The notes beneath the pieces are model-generated. The model was not told where the DNA came from and did not search any database. It was given only the letters and a program-made list of their open reading frames with translations. The translations under genes were made by a program, and so were the position numbers. A DNA stretch of 64,000 nucleotides from Brevipalpus yothersi (Eukaryota; Arthropoda; Arachnida; Trombidiformes; Tenuipalpidae), in contig QZCP01000018.1 in assembly GCA_003956705.1 (NCBI GenBank), forward strand, positions 22,424 through 86,423, in the 5' to 3' direction. Positions 32,964-46,975 of the stretch are shown here, piece after piece. Each line of letters opens with the position of its first letter. Positions within the stretch are counted from its first letter, which is position 1.

Positions 32964-35900
32964 ATGTTCTTTTTTTCAACATTTTCGAATGTGCTAGCTT
33001 TGATCTTATCAACGGTTCAATTGATCGAGGGCTCAGAGTATAGAAGTCATCTACTGAATGCCGCCAAAAAGCCACCTCAATCAAGCTCTATTGAAACTGT
33101 TCTCTATATGATATCCGATGGAACCCCTTTGAACCCAGATTTTCTCACTCATGGTCTCTCATCGAAATTGGATGATATTCTATCGAAAGTCAATATCACA
33201 CAGGAATGTGAAAATGACCTACGTTTGTTGATTCTAAGTGCAAGAGACAATGAAATATGGGCTCTGAGAGGTAATCACCATCAAATTTTTGTGAAACATC
33301 TTACATATTTTTCTGTGTTCTCCAGTTCTCAATTCATGGGGCACATTTCCACCTTCTGGAATATTTTCTGGAGTTCATTATAGTCCAGGATCATATGAAC
33401 AATGTGTGCAAACTTTGGTGAACAGCTCATCATTCAGACCAAACTATTGTACAATACTTTTTGCACCTTTTCTGCCTGATGCACACCTCAAAGAGGCTGT
33501 AAATGCTACAGATATTCCAAGATATACCCAATTTTCTGATGATGAGGTAATAAATCAATTGCTAAGAAATCGTAGTGAACTGAAAACTTGAAAATTGAAT
33601 TGATAAAATTTTTCCTCTCAGGCAATCGAGTACATTGAAGAAAGAGCTCATTTTTTCTATTATGTCTCGCTAAAAATTGGTATCTGTCTTCCAAATTCTT
33701 GTGATTCTCGACAAATCAGCTCGCTGGCACGTTTTGGTTGGTAGCACCTGATCTAGCATCTATTAAAACCTAATTGATTACTTCTTACATGCAGTTGGTC
33801 TCGATCATAATTTATATGGAGAAGTAATAAAATGTGACAATGGAACATCTTCATCGATAAATTTCAATTCATATCGTAAAGTTAGTTTGTAAGTAGGAGG
33901 AAAAAGTTTTCTCCCAGATCCATGAAATGATATAAATTTGTCCAAACAGAGTGATTATCATCATATTGATTGTGTTATTATCCATCACAACGTTGATTGA
34001 ATGCTGTTCTCTACCTCTGAAAGGTAAATCTATTCAATTTTGTCCTTTGATTGCTTCTATGTTCTCACTTTAATTTACTTTTAATTTCAATCTCGAGGAT
34101 CGAAAAATTTGTTCGGAAAAATTCTGTCTTCATTTTCTTTCAAAGCGAATTTTAAGTCTCTTCTCTCTACCGAAACTGATAATGAAAAACTTAAGTCTCT
34201 CAATGGAATGAAAGTTCTCACATTTTCTGCCATGATGGCTGGAAATTCTAATAGTAACAATCCAGGTAAATCTGAGAAAAATTCGGTCCCTTAACAAGAA
34301 TACAATTCGAAAATTTTCTATCACTCCATCAAAGCTGATGCCTCCAAAGCTACCAAAATGATCAAAACTTTGATATCTCCTGGAAATTTGGCCTCATCAC
34401 TAGCAATGGACTCATGTTTTCTAATAAGGTTGTTCTCTATTTAATTTCAACCGAAATTTTGTGATCTAATTCAATACTATATTTTCAGTGGACTTTTAAC
34501 AGCACACAGTATGCTGAGTGCATCTAATTTTGACCAAATCTTGAGTCCAGTTATGTTTGTGGTATCAAGATTCATGAAATTAACACCAGTAATCGCTTTT
34601 GCTATCTGCATGGTCTTTTTGTTACCTTATTTTGGAAATAGTCCAGAATGGAGTGAAAAGGTTGGCCCACAAGTCCATAGATGTGAACAAAATTGGTGGG
34701 TCAATCTTTTGCATATGCAAAACTTTGTCAAATCAGATGAAATGGTATGATACATGATGCAAATAAAATAGAAATGATATATTTTCTCTAAATTTCAGTG
34801 TATGCAACCAACTGGCTGGTTAGCAAATGACATGCTTCTGCATATTATATCATTACCTATAGTAATACCATTGATCAGGAGTCATCGAATTGGATCCATT
34901 CTAAATTCTATTCTGATAATCATATTTCTCATCATTTCATTCATAAATGTTTATTCCTATCGTGATCCTCCTCCAACTTTTGCAAAGCCAAATACTGATC
35001 AAATATCGACCAAACCCTATCAGCACGGACCTTCTTTTCTATTGGGAATATATATCGGTTATCTTCTAGTAAAAGGAGTCTTCATGGAAACCTCGATGGT
35101 AAGTCAATTTTAGAAATTTTTTTCAAGATTCTTGATCATCCAAACCAAACTCAACTCATTGTGGTGGCTATGATTATTCAAAATTTATCCCAGGTGAAAG
35201 CGATTTTGGGATGGGTCCTCGCTCTTGGAATCATTTTCTCAATTCTGATGGCACCAAATGCCTACAGCATAGAACTAGGCCACTGGCCTACCTGGTCAAC
35301 AGCTATATTGGATATACTTTGTCGTGTTGTGTGGTGTTCTGCCATATCATGGATGATTTTCGCTATGGTTTCAGGATATGGAGGTTGAGTGAATTTTTCG
35401 GCAGGTTTTTTAGCAGTGAACTAGAACAATATTGAAATCATGACCCCAATCATCAGAGTTCCAGTCAAAGATTCAAACTTTCTTTTATTCATTCAACAGG
35501 ATGGGTAGAGTCACTTTTGAGTCATGATATCTTTGGTTCTTTGGCTCGAACTTCTTATTCGTCATACATTTCGAACATGTTTGTGGTGTGGACATACTCA
35601 GGGACAAATAAGAAAGAAGGAGACTCTGGCACACTTTCAATGGTAAGTTTCAATTGATTTCTAGCAATATTGAATACAGATTGATTATTCATCGTATATA
35701 CAGAGCTGTATTTGTATGGATAATACTTTATGTGTTATAATGATTAACTTCAGTTGAATATAATGGTCATCATTTTTTTCTTCCAATTCACATCCAGGTT
35801 ATCGCTTTAATACTGACATGGCTACTGTCACAAATATTTGGATTTCTGAGTAATCTTTTATTTGAAGCTCCACTAGAAAATTTGCTGAGAAATTTTTTCC

Positions 35901-36283
35901 CATGGTATAAGAGTCAAGATGATTGTACATCGAAGTTGACGACATCTGAGGAAGCAGATACATCAGCATCTTCTGACACTATTCATAAAGTGGACAAAGG
36001 CACAGATGCTGTCGATTTTGAGGAACTTCATATTGGTGATAAGTTCGTTCAGAATTCTGATCACTCAGATAACCAGCAAGTATCTACTGATCTCAAAGGC
36101 CCACTACAGTATTCAAATTTTTCGGGGCAAATAAATTATTCACCATCTGAGGCTTCATTGATGGTTACTCGAAGAATGTCATTTCAAGAGAGCTTCTGTA
36201 TGTTTAATCCAAGGAGAACATCCAATGAACCTTCGATTATGGAACGGGAAACACAAGATTCCAATGATCAGCTTCTTCGTTAA
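32964..36283 (+). CDS. Nose-resistant-to-fluoxetine (NRF-6) type acyltransferase-3 membrane protein
   Basis: Multi-pass membrane protein of the invertebrate NRF-6/acyltransferase-3 family, implicated in worms in lipid or drug transport. Twelve short exons joined in phase (32964-33270, 33326-33546, 33622-33736, 33795-33888, 33950-34023, 34098-34265, 34299-34428, 34489-34744, 34799-35098, 35194-35383, 35500-35642, 35798-36283) give 827 residues. There is a signal peptide, then the extracellular NRF domain with paired cysteines (EQCVQTL, RPNYCTI, GICLPNSCDS). The first membrane helix (VIIIILIVLLSITTLIECC) is followed by the acyltransferase region with SRFMKLTP, CEQNWWVNLLHMQNF and PTGWLANDM, several helices, then a hydrophilic 130-residue tail. 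The GHT-type histidine usual after LNG-x-R-V is replaced (MMAGNSN). The exon ending at 34265 and the acceptor at 34298 are the least certain. Confidence 0.88.
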
Positions 36284-36604
36284 TTTCACAAGAGAATTGC
36301 TTCCTTGAAAGAAAACTTATCTGCAGAAAAATTGCATACCTCGATTTGTGAACACTTCACATTAACCTGTGAAGATAATTACAAAGGTAAATAACTGATT
36401 TGATAATAATTGAATCTGCTTGAAAATCTTATTTTTAGAGATACTCACCAAGAAATTTTTTCGAAAAAAACATCAACTGTTTTTATTTAACGAATGTCTC
36501 AGTCATTTGTTCACCATCCAATAAATTGGTGATAAGAATTAACTTACAACTTGTTAGATAGTGAGAATGAATTTTTATTCAATTGAAAATATGGTTGAAT
36601 ATTC

Positions 36605-38491
36605 TCAAGATTGATTTATTTTCTTATCATCAGATTTGATAAAAGACACAATTTTTTCGCGTATTGTTACGAGCTCACTTTCCATTCCTCTGTGATTTTT
36701 ATTGCGTTGCTTTAGATTTAGAGAAAAAAATCTGTCCGTTTTCATTGACAAAATATCACTCAAACCTCTTGATACCATTTCATCTGGAGTACAGTTAGGC
36801 TCAATCTGGAATTTGTTGACAAAATTGGCTACCAAAAAACTCGCTATACAGTCAAAAAATCCATGTCCAGGACATGAACGTTTACCAATACCAAAAGGCA
36901 TGAAAGCTACGGGGATTTCCAGCCTTTCACCATCTTCGCTGACAAAATGATCAGGATAAAAATTGTTTGGGAATTTCCAATATTCCGGTGAATGATGTAT
37001 GTGGTGTATATTCAAAATAATGGAAGTTTCGATTGGCATCATATAATCTGTGTGTAAAAGATAGCAATTGAGTTGGGACATCACAGTGTTCAATAAATAC
37101 CTCTTGTTATTTCCACAGGTTCTGATGATTTGAGAGGAAAACTTAATGAACCTGTCACACGAAGAGTCTCTTTGATCGTAGCTTGTGTGTATATTAAGCG
37201 TTTTGCTTCCAAAAGCGAAATCATTACCTTTTCGGGACCAAATTCTCGCCTAATCTCATTTATTATATTGTTTTGTACATTTTTGTTCAACGATATATAG
37301 CCTAAACATGCCATGACTAGGTTGGTTATGACTGGTAATTTTATCAAAATTTCCTCGATTCTTTGAATACACTTATAAGAAGCATCAAAAAATAGGTTCT
37401 CATGATAATTTTTCAATGAATGTCCCAAATAGTATCGTTCATCTCGATCGTTGGGTCCATACCTCCACATTCGGACACATTCTCTTCTGAAGTCAAGATT
37501 TGAAAAGAGAAATGATCTTGGAGAGATAAAGAATTGAAATTGAATTAAAATTTGGATGAAATTCTTGATCAATTTTTCTCTCAAGTTCATTTGGTATTCT
37601 AATCTTACCTTACTTTTTCCAATAAACAATATGCTTTGGTGAAAGTAGGTGTGTTCCACCACACATTTCTTAAAAACGGAATGAAATCCATCAGGAAACC
37701 ATGATGAGTTTGATCATGAAGATCATCAATATTCTGGAGGAATTGTTGAAATTCAGAATCATTTACAGCAAACCTAGTTGGAAATTATGCAATGAATTAA
37801 TTACAGTACAATATTACCAAATTCCAATCAACGCTACCTCTTATGACAGAGTTGATCAATTATTGAGTTACCAGCCAGATAAGAGATATCTTTTCTCATG
37901 AGTATCGAAAATTCACCTATTCTATCAGTTAATTCATTAAAAGACTCGATGAGATTCCTTTCAAATATCGTCATCTGATCTGGAGCAGAACTAGTCAAAC
38001 AATAATGCTTCAAAGTTCTACGCATAGCATTATGTTCATCAGAATATGGTGAAAAATAAACGCTTTGCTCAGATCTTCTTTGAAGAATTTCGAGAGAGTT
38101 AAAATCAGGTCTTTCAGTGAATTTTTCTCCATGTTTTGTGAATAAATCTTGTATCAATTTGAAATCTGAGATTAAGATATACTTCTGGCATCCTAATTTC
38201 AGATTCACAACATCGCCATACTTTTCTCGAATCTCATCAAATGCTCCAATCGGATTGTCTCGATGTTTTGCAAATAAATGAAGATGTCCAAAGATTGGTA
38301 ATGCAAAAGGTGATCTCACTAGAAGAAGCCGATTATTTGGAGAAATATTGCCTGCTTAATCATGGAAGTAAAGAGAAAAATTAATCTATTCTCATACCTA
38401 CTTGATGTTCTAGGCTATTAGCATAAGATGTCAAAGCAACTACAAACCACCAGCAAGATAAGATGAGTATCCATGAAAGCATCACAATCAT
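36605..38491 (-). CDS. Cytochrome P450, CYP307 (spook)-like
   Basis: Microsomal haem monooxygenase; in arthropods CYP307 acts in the early 'black box' steps of ecdysteroid synthesis. Exons 38491-38398, 38351-37838, 37773-37609, 37486-37101 and 37047-36605 give about 533 residues. An N-terminal anchor (MIVMLSWILILSCWWFVVAL) is followed by a proline-containing hinge (SPFALPIFGHL). The ExxR motif is ETLR (in IKETLRVTG) and the haem loop is FGIGKRSCPG. Resemblance to CYP307 includes the block from CHKRFAVNDSEF to the HGFLMDFIPFL segment, NLVMACLGYISL, and ILNIHHIHHSPEYW. The I-helix lacks the AGxDT motif. The acceptor of exon 4 could alternatively be about 30 bp upstream in the same frame. Family-level call is by eye; P450 identity is certain. 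Confidence 0.85.
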
Positions 38492-39295
38492 TTCATATGG
38501 ACTAGATAATAGAGAGTAAAATTTCTACAAACCTTTGGATGAAGAACAGTTCTAATTGATTTTGATGCATCATAACTTTAGAACGATGATCATGAAGGAT
38601 ATCGTTTCCCATGGTTTGAAAATTGTAAATTTTCCCACAATAAATTTTAGTGGGAATTTTCATGGAAGTAGAACGGAATCGGATCCGATTGACTTTGATC
38701 GGAAATCAATCAAAAGTATTCCTTTGAATAGTACCATTTTTTTATTCAAAAATAGAATACTACCTGCGCGTGATTATTTGAGAAATTTTATTTAAATTCA
38801 TTGATACATCTTGAATTTGGATTGTTTTAAGATAATAATATACAGTCAAAATCATTTAAAAAATCAAGATGACAAAAAGTCTGTTCGTTAATTTCTTTCC
38901 AAATTTATAGAGAGAAAAAATCATAATTTCTCAAATCTATCGGATCAGATTTGATTACGTAATTAATCATGATAAATGATGAATAAATTAGTAGAAATAA
39001 AGAGAGAGAGATGGCCAAGGAAGAAAAAGTGATAGTGGCGATATAATTACCCAAAGCTACGGAAAACATATTTTCATCATCATCATGATAAAAAACATGC
39101 TCTACATGTGATGAGGTGAAGAAAATTCCGCAAATGAGCGGGTTAAATGAAATGAAAAGCTCAGACACACATATACATGTACATAATCGAAATGAACAGA
39201 TCGGCATATGATAAAATACATATCATGTATGTATGTATATATGTGTGTACACATATAAAATATGGACAAAACAAAAAAAATACACTCTATTTGCT
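38492..39295. other. Intergenic interval, nothing supported
   Basis: AT-rich. Presumably holds the P450 promoter and the 3' flank of the STOX gene. Short frames only. Confidence 0.5.
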
Positions 39296-41911
39296 TCAGG
39301 CAGTGTCTATTGAAGTGGGCTGCTCTGATATATTGAAAAAAGCTGCTTTTGCTCGAGCAACTTTTTGTCGAACTTCATTGAGAGCAATCGAAGATGATGT
39401 CGAATCATCACCATTGATCAGTGATGGTGAGCCATCGAATTGTGATCCATACGATTTGGGATGTCCATTGGTGCTTGATGATGATGATGAGGTGATAATT
39501 GTGGGTGAATGATCTGATGAGGATGAGGATGTAGTTCTGGTGATGGAACAGATGCTGACCGAAGATGTTGATGAAGTTCCACTATTGGTAACATTAGTGG
39601 TTATCGATGTTTGGGTTCTTGCGGTTGCCAATGCTGTCTGTTGTTGCTGTTGCTGCTGATCTGTAAGTTGTTCATCAGAATCAGTCAAAATTTTTATGTG
39701 TCCAGAGGATGAAGGATTAAAATTTAATCGATTAAATGTGTCAGTCAAACTACTACTATTACTACTGCTACCATTACTATTACTGTTACCTACATCACCG
39801 GTATGATTGGAATCACAGTCACCGGAGGCCATCGGCAATTGCTGATATCGATTTTGAATAGAGGAATCAATCTCAATCTTAATGTTCATCGAGTTACCGA
39901 TCGATAGATTCGATGGGCCACCTTCATTCGTTTCGATAGCCGGTGTAGATGCATTGATTGGAGATTGAGAAGATGTCCTCAGGTGATCATCAGTCATTCT
40001 ACTAATACCAATACTACTACTACCACCATCACCAATATCCAATTGGTTCCTATAAGATGTATCACCAAAATAGCTATTCTGTTTACTATTACTGTTAGAG
40101 TTAATCGGTTGAAGAGAATATTCATCACTACCATTCACACTACTGGGCAACTTATTTATTGGGCTCATCAAAGGTGGTGGTGGTGGTGATAGTGGTGATC
40201 GTATTGGATTCTCTTTGGTACCCATTAGTGTGTACGATTCTTTTGTTTTAGGTCGATTTGGTCCAAAATCATACACTGAATAGCCACTATCATCACCATA
40301 AGCGCTACTATTACCGGAACTTTTGATTGCGTATGGCTTGTAAAATGAACCACTTACATGATCAGTACCGTTAGATTGGTACGATAATTCTTGTGGTGGC
40401 AAAATTTCATGTGTCTTATAGTTGGTAGTAGTGGCATGTGGAGTGGAATGATGATGTTCCATGTGATGGACAGAATTCGGTTGATGTGAACATAATGAAT
40501 TGATTGGCGGATACATGAGTGATGAATTTTGTAAACCGTTACTGGTACCGTTATTGTTGGCACATTCTGTCAAAGCTGCCGGTGCCAATGGACAACAGCC
40601 ATACGTTGAATTGGATGGAATCATTTTGAGACATTTATCACAACCAGGATCAATTGGACCGATTGTGGTTGTAGTATACGTTGGAATAATGGTACAATAT
40701 TCGGTACATGATGATCGAAGAGCAGGCCATTTTCGTGATGAATCGCAACACATACTACTTGAACAAGAGCGACTACAATTTCCATTATTTTCCGATGTTC
40801 GACCAGTACATTGGCATGATTTACAATTTTTACCCGATCGGCGACCTGAAATGGCCACAGAATTTCCTTTGATCTGTGTTTGGCAACTTTTTGTTTCCAT
40901 AACCAGTGGTTCAGTTTCCGTTTCCTGTGATCGTCTCAAGACATCAGCAAGTGATGGATAATCTGATGGCTTGACTTTGGTATTTCCATTATTACTGCTA
41001 CTTAATCTTGAGAAAAGTTTGGAAAAAATGGATGTTTCTGGTAGTCAAAAGAAACAGGAGAAATAGCAAGAAAAAAGTCAGTAAATCTAGGAATTTACAG
41101 ATAAAATGTCCTCATTCTTATTTTAACTTTCTAATTAGATTTTGTTGATAATTATTCATGGATAACAACGTTTTAACCTAGTTTTTTCTACTGCATTTAG
41201 CAAACTAGGCCAATGTTTTCTCTCAGAAAACTTTGTAGGACTTACTTTTGGTGGCCTCATTACGAACCACAATTTCCTCAGCTTCCATGGTGGCTGATTT
41301 ATGGCCCGAACCACGATGTGGCATCAATCGAAGTGATCTACTTCGTACAAACAGAGGACGTTTACCATCAGTTTCACCGGAATCTCGATTCTTTCCGTTT
41401 GGCAATCGAAATGATGCACTTCGACGTAATGATAATTGATCACTGGCAGAATCTTGTTCAAAGCATGGATTAAAATCCCAATTCATGGTATTCAGAGATG
41501 TTGGTGTTATCAAGTGTGGTGATTCTGGCTGGGCCCCACTGGAACCATAGTAGGCACTCTCACTACTTGACGTTGGACTACCATGAAGACGATTGACAAT
41601 ATCATCTGGTGATATAAGACCTTTGGAATCGATGAATGGAATATCATCTTCCGGTCGACACAGTGTATAACCATTATCGTGACTATACTTAAGTTTACCC
41701 TGTTTTTGGAGTGCTCGAAGTGTTTTTTTAACCATATCATTTGATGGTGGCATTATTTGGGTGTATTCACGTCGCAAATAGTCCGAAACATCTCCCCAAA
41801 AAATTGATTGTCCACGCTGATTGTGTTCATCGATACACCTTAATATTGCTTCTGATAGTGGAGTAAATTTTGTTTGATGAACAAGGGACATCTCGATTAT
41901 CTGAATGTCAC
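39296..41911 (-). CDS. Storkhead-box (STOX) winged-helix transcription factor, 5' end missing
   Basis: Homologue of vertebrate STOX1/STOX2 and fly knockout. Two exons are recognised, 41911-41246 and 41037-39296 (208-bp intron, phase 1), giving 801 residues up to the stop. The first exon starts in phase 1 after a good acceptor (cttattccag) and opens with GDIQIIEMSLVHQTKFTPLS, then the winged helix ending KLKYSHDNGYTLCRPED, matching the STOX 'SQFIPLSE ... KIYHTGDGYFI' arrangement. The second exon encodes FSKLFSRLSSS and a cysteine-rich stretch (about 20 Cys in 100 residues), then Ser/Asn/Thr-rich low complexity with a short poly-Gln. Upstream exons, phase 1 at their end, were not found within 22 kb. 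An ATG within the first listed exon could serve an alternative start. Confidence 0.82.
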
Positions 41912-43680
41912 CTGGAATAAGTGGAAGAGATAAAATTATGAACGGATTAACGTTAAGGTGTATAAAATGAAATGAGATGGATAGATTGTAGGGAAGATAT
42001 TTAATCATTTTTTTAACTAATTATGAAAGGAAGTGGAACCACAAAAAGAAAGCTCTCATATCCCGGCAAGTGTGTTGATTTTTTTTCATCCCTCTCAACC
42101 TTAACTTGATGTCTACATCAGATAGATAGATAGTAGCTGAAGAAAAAGGTATCAATCATGTGTGATAAAATTTACCGTTACTTCAGATTAGTCGCACCCA
42201 ATCGAATGATTAATGGTTATTTATTTTGTTTATCTTTACATATATATATAGTTAGAATTGGCATGAAGTGTTCAAATGACACAATCGTATGGAATGTGTA
42301 TATACGAGGGAAAAATGTTAAGCAATTGATACTGAAATCGGATAAGTACATCAGCATGGAATAAAGAAAAATTGAGAAGAGGGAGAGAAAAAAATCTTGA
42401 GTTTCGAAAAATGGATAAAAAATTCGATGAATTTGAACTATTTTTTTCTCTCTCTCTTTCTTCTACTTCTGGAATCTATCTTAACTCATTTGAATGGTCA
42501 TTGATCAGTCAATGATGATGGCCTCAAGTGACCACGATAAACAATCTTTCTTAATTTAAATTTTATCCTCTCACTTCCTCATCCTTTTTTGATTCATCAT
42601 AATCAAAAAATTATGCCTCAAGTATGATATATACATACACGAATTGAAGTTAAACAAATAATCAAACCAAAGTATCGATACACACACACACAAATCGATT
42701 TCTATTTCACTTATTTTACACCCGCAATTATAAATCTTTTTGGTCCGATTGATGATTAAGATTGATCTGCTAATGAGTGGATCGATTTCGCTTATCCTTT
42801 TCACACTTATTCCTCTCATGGCTATCACCAAATTGCCATGAAACCATTTTGGTCATATCAAAATAGGGCTGCTCATCTGTTCAGTGGACACTGTCCGAAA
42901 AAAATTCGCCATTCCCAATCAGGTAATTCATTTGCATTCGAATTGATTACCCCCGAAATCATGAACGGTCCAAGTTTCAATCGGAAAATGATAATTTCTC
43001 TCTCTCTCTCTCTCTCTTTCTTCTCAACCAATCTACTGACAACTGAAATAATCTCATGAAATAAGATCGATAATTTCTCTGAATGAAATTCTTGAGGGTA
43101 AATTCATAGTAAGCCTTTTGCGGATTACGCAATCATGTGTGATCCAGATAAAATTCAATAGAGGAAGAGAGAGAGAGAAATAAGAAGAAGAAAACAATTG
43201 ATGATTTATTTATGGCCTCAAGTTTCAATAGATATTCATAACTGTATTTTTTTTGTTATCATTGTTATTCACATGCACACATACACATTCGATAGTGTGT
43301 AATCTTGCTCACTGATTAGCATATGATGTGGCTATAATTATCGTGCGAATAGATTTATCATCATAACGGTATAAAGTCCACTTTGGCAATACATCTCAGT
43401 CTGATGGAAGGATAAACAAACAAGCTACAGCTTCTTCGACTTCTTCTTCTTCTTCTTTGGGACCCGAAAAATCTTGCTCGTAGTTCAAGTTTGAGAGTCG
43501 GTAAAGTGGCCTGAATATACATACATATTGTATTCACAGTGATATGTCACGTTGAGGTACACATACAAGCCATTCACTGTTTGAGCGTTCAACAATCGCT
43601 TTTCCATCAAATACAGACAAGCTTCTCACATTTGATCGATCAATATCCACTAACATCGAACTCAGAACATGCATAAAGTT

Positions 43681-43719
<39 letters not shown>

Positions 43720-43944
43720 CTCTTCTTTTTCTTATTCATCAGGCAACAGATAGGTAAGCCCTTCAGGCCCAAAGTTGAAAATGATAGATATGAAAAAAAA
43801 GTGCGCCAACATATGTTCTGTATTATGCTCTCGTATGAGCTTCCTGGCCTATCGTCAATCAATTCTGATCAACTCATGAACTATGTCTCTCTTTCACTGC
43901 AATCTTTGAATGGCTAGAAACGTAACCAGCATCTTTACATGGTG

Positions 43945-43947
<3 letters not shown>

Positions 43948-44016
<69 letters not shown>
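43948..44016. repeat. (AG)n microsatellite
   Basis: About 34 perfect units. Confidence 0.98.
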
Positions 44017-44019
<3 letters not shown>

Positions 44020-45834
44020 TAACGAAAAAGCTGATGAGCACATTTCGGTATTCACAAGAATGAATAACAATCAAAAGTAGCCCCACTGAAAACTTTTCAT
44101 CCTCCTCCTCCTCCTCCTCTACCTCTCTTCTCCTTCCTCCCCCCATCCCATCAGTATCCACTGTTGCCCGATACTATCGATTCGGGGCTCTGATTTGATC
44201 GGCTGAATATATATATATCTGCATGTATACTTCCGATGTGTCTGGTCAAATGAGGTCCTGGTAAACGTGAGAGATGGAAAAGCATGCAAATCGATTGGTT
44301 TGCTTTTGATACTTCATCGGCGTGTAACGATTGTATTCAATGCAGATCATGGATGCCACCATTGATTTTCTCTCTCTCTTCTGCCCAACATATTAATGAT
44401 CATCTGTTGCTGCCTGAACACAATCAGGCTGATTCATTGATGTGGTCACTTTTTTTTACTACAAAATATTCACCACAAAGTTGGCACATTATTTTGATCA
44501 AGCATGTCTCTCTCTCTTTCCCAATTTATGAATGGTTTCAAATATGCTCAACCATTCATGATTAGATAGGAGAGGAGAACATGAATTGGATACAGTCACT
44601 ATCTGATAAGATATGATTTTGTGAACGATAATCGATGTTAAAATCAGTGGAAATACAAGAATCTTACAGACCAAACAACATGATGTTCAGATATTGATGG
44701 CAATAAGAGGCATTCATGTATACACACACTCGGAAACTAGAAGATGGCAAATCAAAAAGGAAACATGATGTGAATAATGTGCAGAAAAATAATATTCTCT
44801 CTCCATCCTCATCTGATGAAGATGTTGTTTTCAGTTTGGACCGGAAATTTTCTCCATCTTTTTTGTCGCTGTTAAATGATTCGTGTCATTTAAGGAATGT
44901 GCATTTGATTCGTAAATCGATAATAATAGTCATTTTTTTGTACAATCGTGGGTTAAATTACTATGCATGGACTATGCAGGTCATAGCGCAAAAATTGCTT
45001 CTTCACTGATTTTAACTATGAAGGCAACAAGAAAATATGTCAAAAAATAGCCAATCAAGGTGGACACATTGACTTGATGTGATAGAGAAGATTGAAGAGA
45101 CACATAATACACCTACAAAGAGTAATCGAATATCATGCAAATGATCAATACTTTAGTATGAATAGAATATTTCCCTTCTGTATGCCTCTTGTAGCTCAAT
45201 AATTAACAATAATGTGAGAATTTTCATATGAAGATGGGCAAAAAAGAAACAGAAAAGTGCAAAAACATCATGTCAAAAGTATACAGAAGTTCTGATACTG
45301 ATGTGATTTGAATTTCCTTTGATTGCTCGTTTGTTAGCATTTACATGTACTTATTGTCAGATGAATTGAATTTATCATATGGACATGTGAATACTTGACA
45401 GAGTGTGGAGAGACAGTTACAATTGAGTGGGAATTTAATACAGGAAATCAACTGACATCACATGAAAATGAAACGAGAAAGAAAAATTGGACCCAAGTAT
45501 GCAGATGAACTTGTTGAGTTACTATTTTGCATAATTTTTGGAGCCTAGAAGAGTGAAATAGTGATAATTTAATTTCAAGTGTCAACAAATCAACGGTGTG
45601 GAAAGGAATAGGACCCAAAACAGATGATAAATTCCATAGATTTATCGAACCATGAACCCATAATAAGAGAAATATTTTTCACCAATTTCACAGTTTCAAT
45701 TGGATGATTTAGAATATTATTTTTAGGCAAATAAAAGTTTTTTTTTCTTGAAAGCTAAATCAATCGAGATTGTAAATTATTCCTTAAGCATCAAAATTGG
45801 AATTTTATCTCCAAAAATATCTTCTAACAGTATT

Positions 45835-45835
<1 letters not shown>

Positions 45836-45889
<54 letters not shown>

Positions 45890-45890
45890 A
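45836..45890. repeat. (AG)n microsatellite with one interruption
   Basis: A single extra G interrupts the phase of the repeat two-thirds of the way along. Confidence 0.97.
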
Positions 45891-46818
45891 ATTCAGTTAC
45901 TATCAAATGGGGATCCTTTTTTTCTTTGTTTTTTTTCGGGAAAAAAATTATCCAATTTAAATTAGGAAAATTAAATAAATTCCCTCTTAAATGATAATTC
46001 CATTGATGAGGGAAACATCATGATTTTTTCTGTTCGTTATTTTTCAGCTTCATTGCTTTAATTGATATCGAATATACATGTGCATGTACATCTCATTGTA
46101 GATTGACTTAATTTGATCATGAATGATCGAATTTAATTGAATAAACAGTGTTTCCATTTTCTGCTCAGTATAGATCATCTCAGCATGCTAAGTCTCCAGA
46201 ATAATTGAATAAATATGTTCACTTCTAAACATCGAATCGAAGGTACAATACTGAAAGTTCAGTAGAATCAAATATAGTTGTTTATGAGAGGAATATAAGA
46301 GAAATAGTATGATGCCGGCGGCTGGTGATGATGATGGAGATTGAAAATGAAATTTTTCTGGGTGGACATGAAAGATCATCATCAGACACACATACTGGGA
46401 GGTCAATTGGTTGATAAGTTGTGGATATGAATGTTTATTTTTTGGTCCACAATACTTTCCAGACACGTGCTGTGTGTAGGTTTTGCTTATGTTTATAATC
46501 GAAAGCTTTTTCGCCGTTCATGTAATAGCTTGAATATTCGATTCAATTGAAAATGTTCATTAAAACATTATAATTAGAAAGTATAAGGGAGAGAGAGAGT
46601 GAGGAAAAGGAAAATTTAAAGATTGCCAATGTTTTTTCATAGTTCATCTTATTTATTTGAAAATAAGCAAAACATCGGTTAATGAATTAAAATTATGCAA
46701 AATAGATTATTTTGTGAACGCTTTAAGAATGGTGAAAAATGTTCCCTCTTTCTCGCTCTCTCTCCTTCTATTCAGAAAAAACATTGCCCAAGAGGAAAGC
46801 TACTCAGTTTCAAGTTGT

Positions 46819-46840
46819 ACACACACACACACACACACAC
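46819..46840. repeat. (AC)n microsatellite
   Basis: 11 perfect AC units. Confidence 0.97.
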
Positions 46841-46927
46841 TATTACAATTGATGCTGCATCAAAATAGGTTCTGATCACGGATTAATCATCATCAAGAAA
46901 CAAGCCAGCATCTTCATCTTCATCTTT

Positions 46928-46934
<7 letters not shown>

Positions 46935-46973
<39 letters not shown>
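46935..46973. repeat. (CT)n microsatellite
   Basis: About 19 CT units, lying 58 bp upstream of a candidate coding exon. Confidence 0.97.

Positions 46974-46975
<2 letters not shown>

Noticed and set aside
43440..43465. (CTT)n and (CTC)n trinucleotide runs as possible coding repeats
   Set aside because: Short, in non-coding context, with stops close by in all frames.
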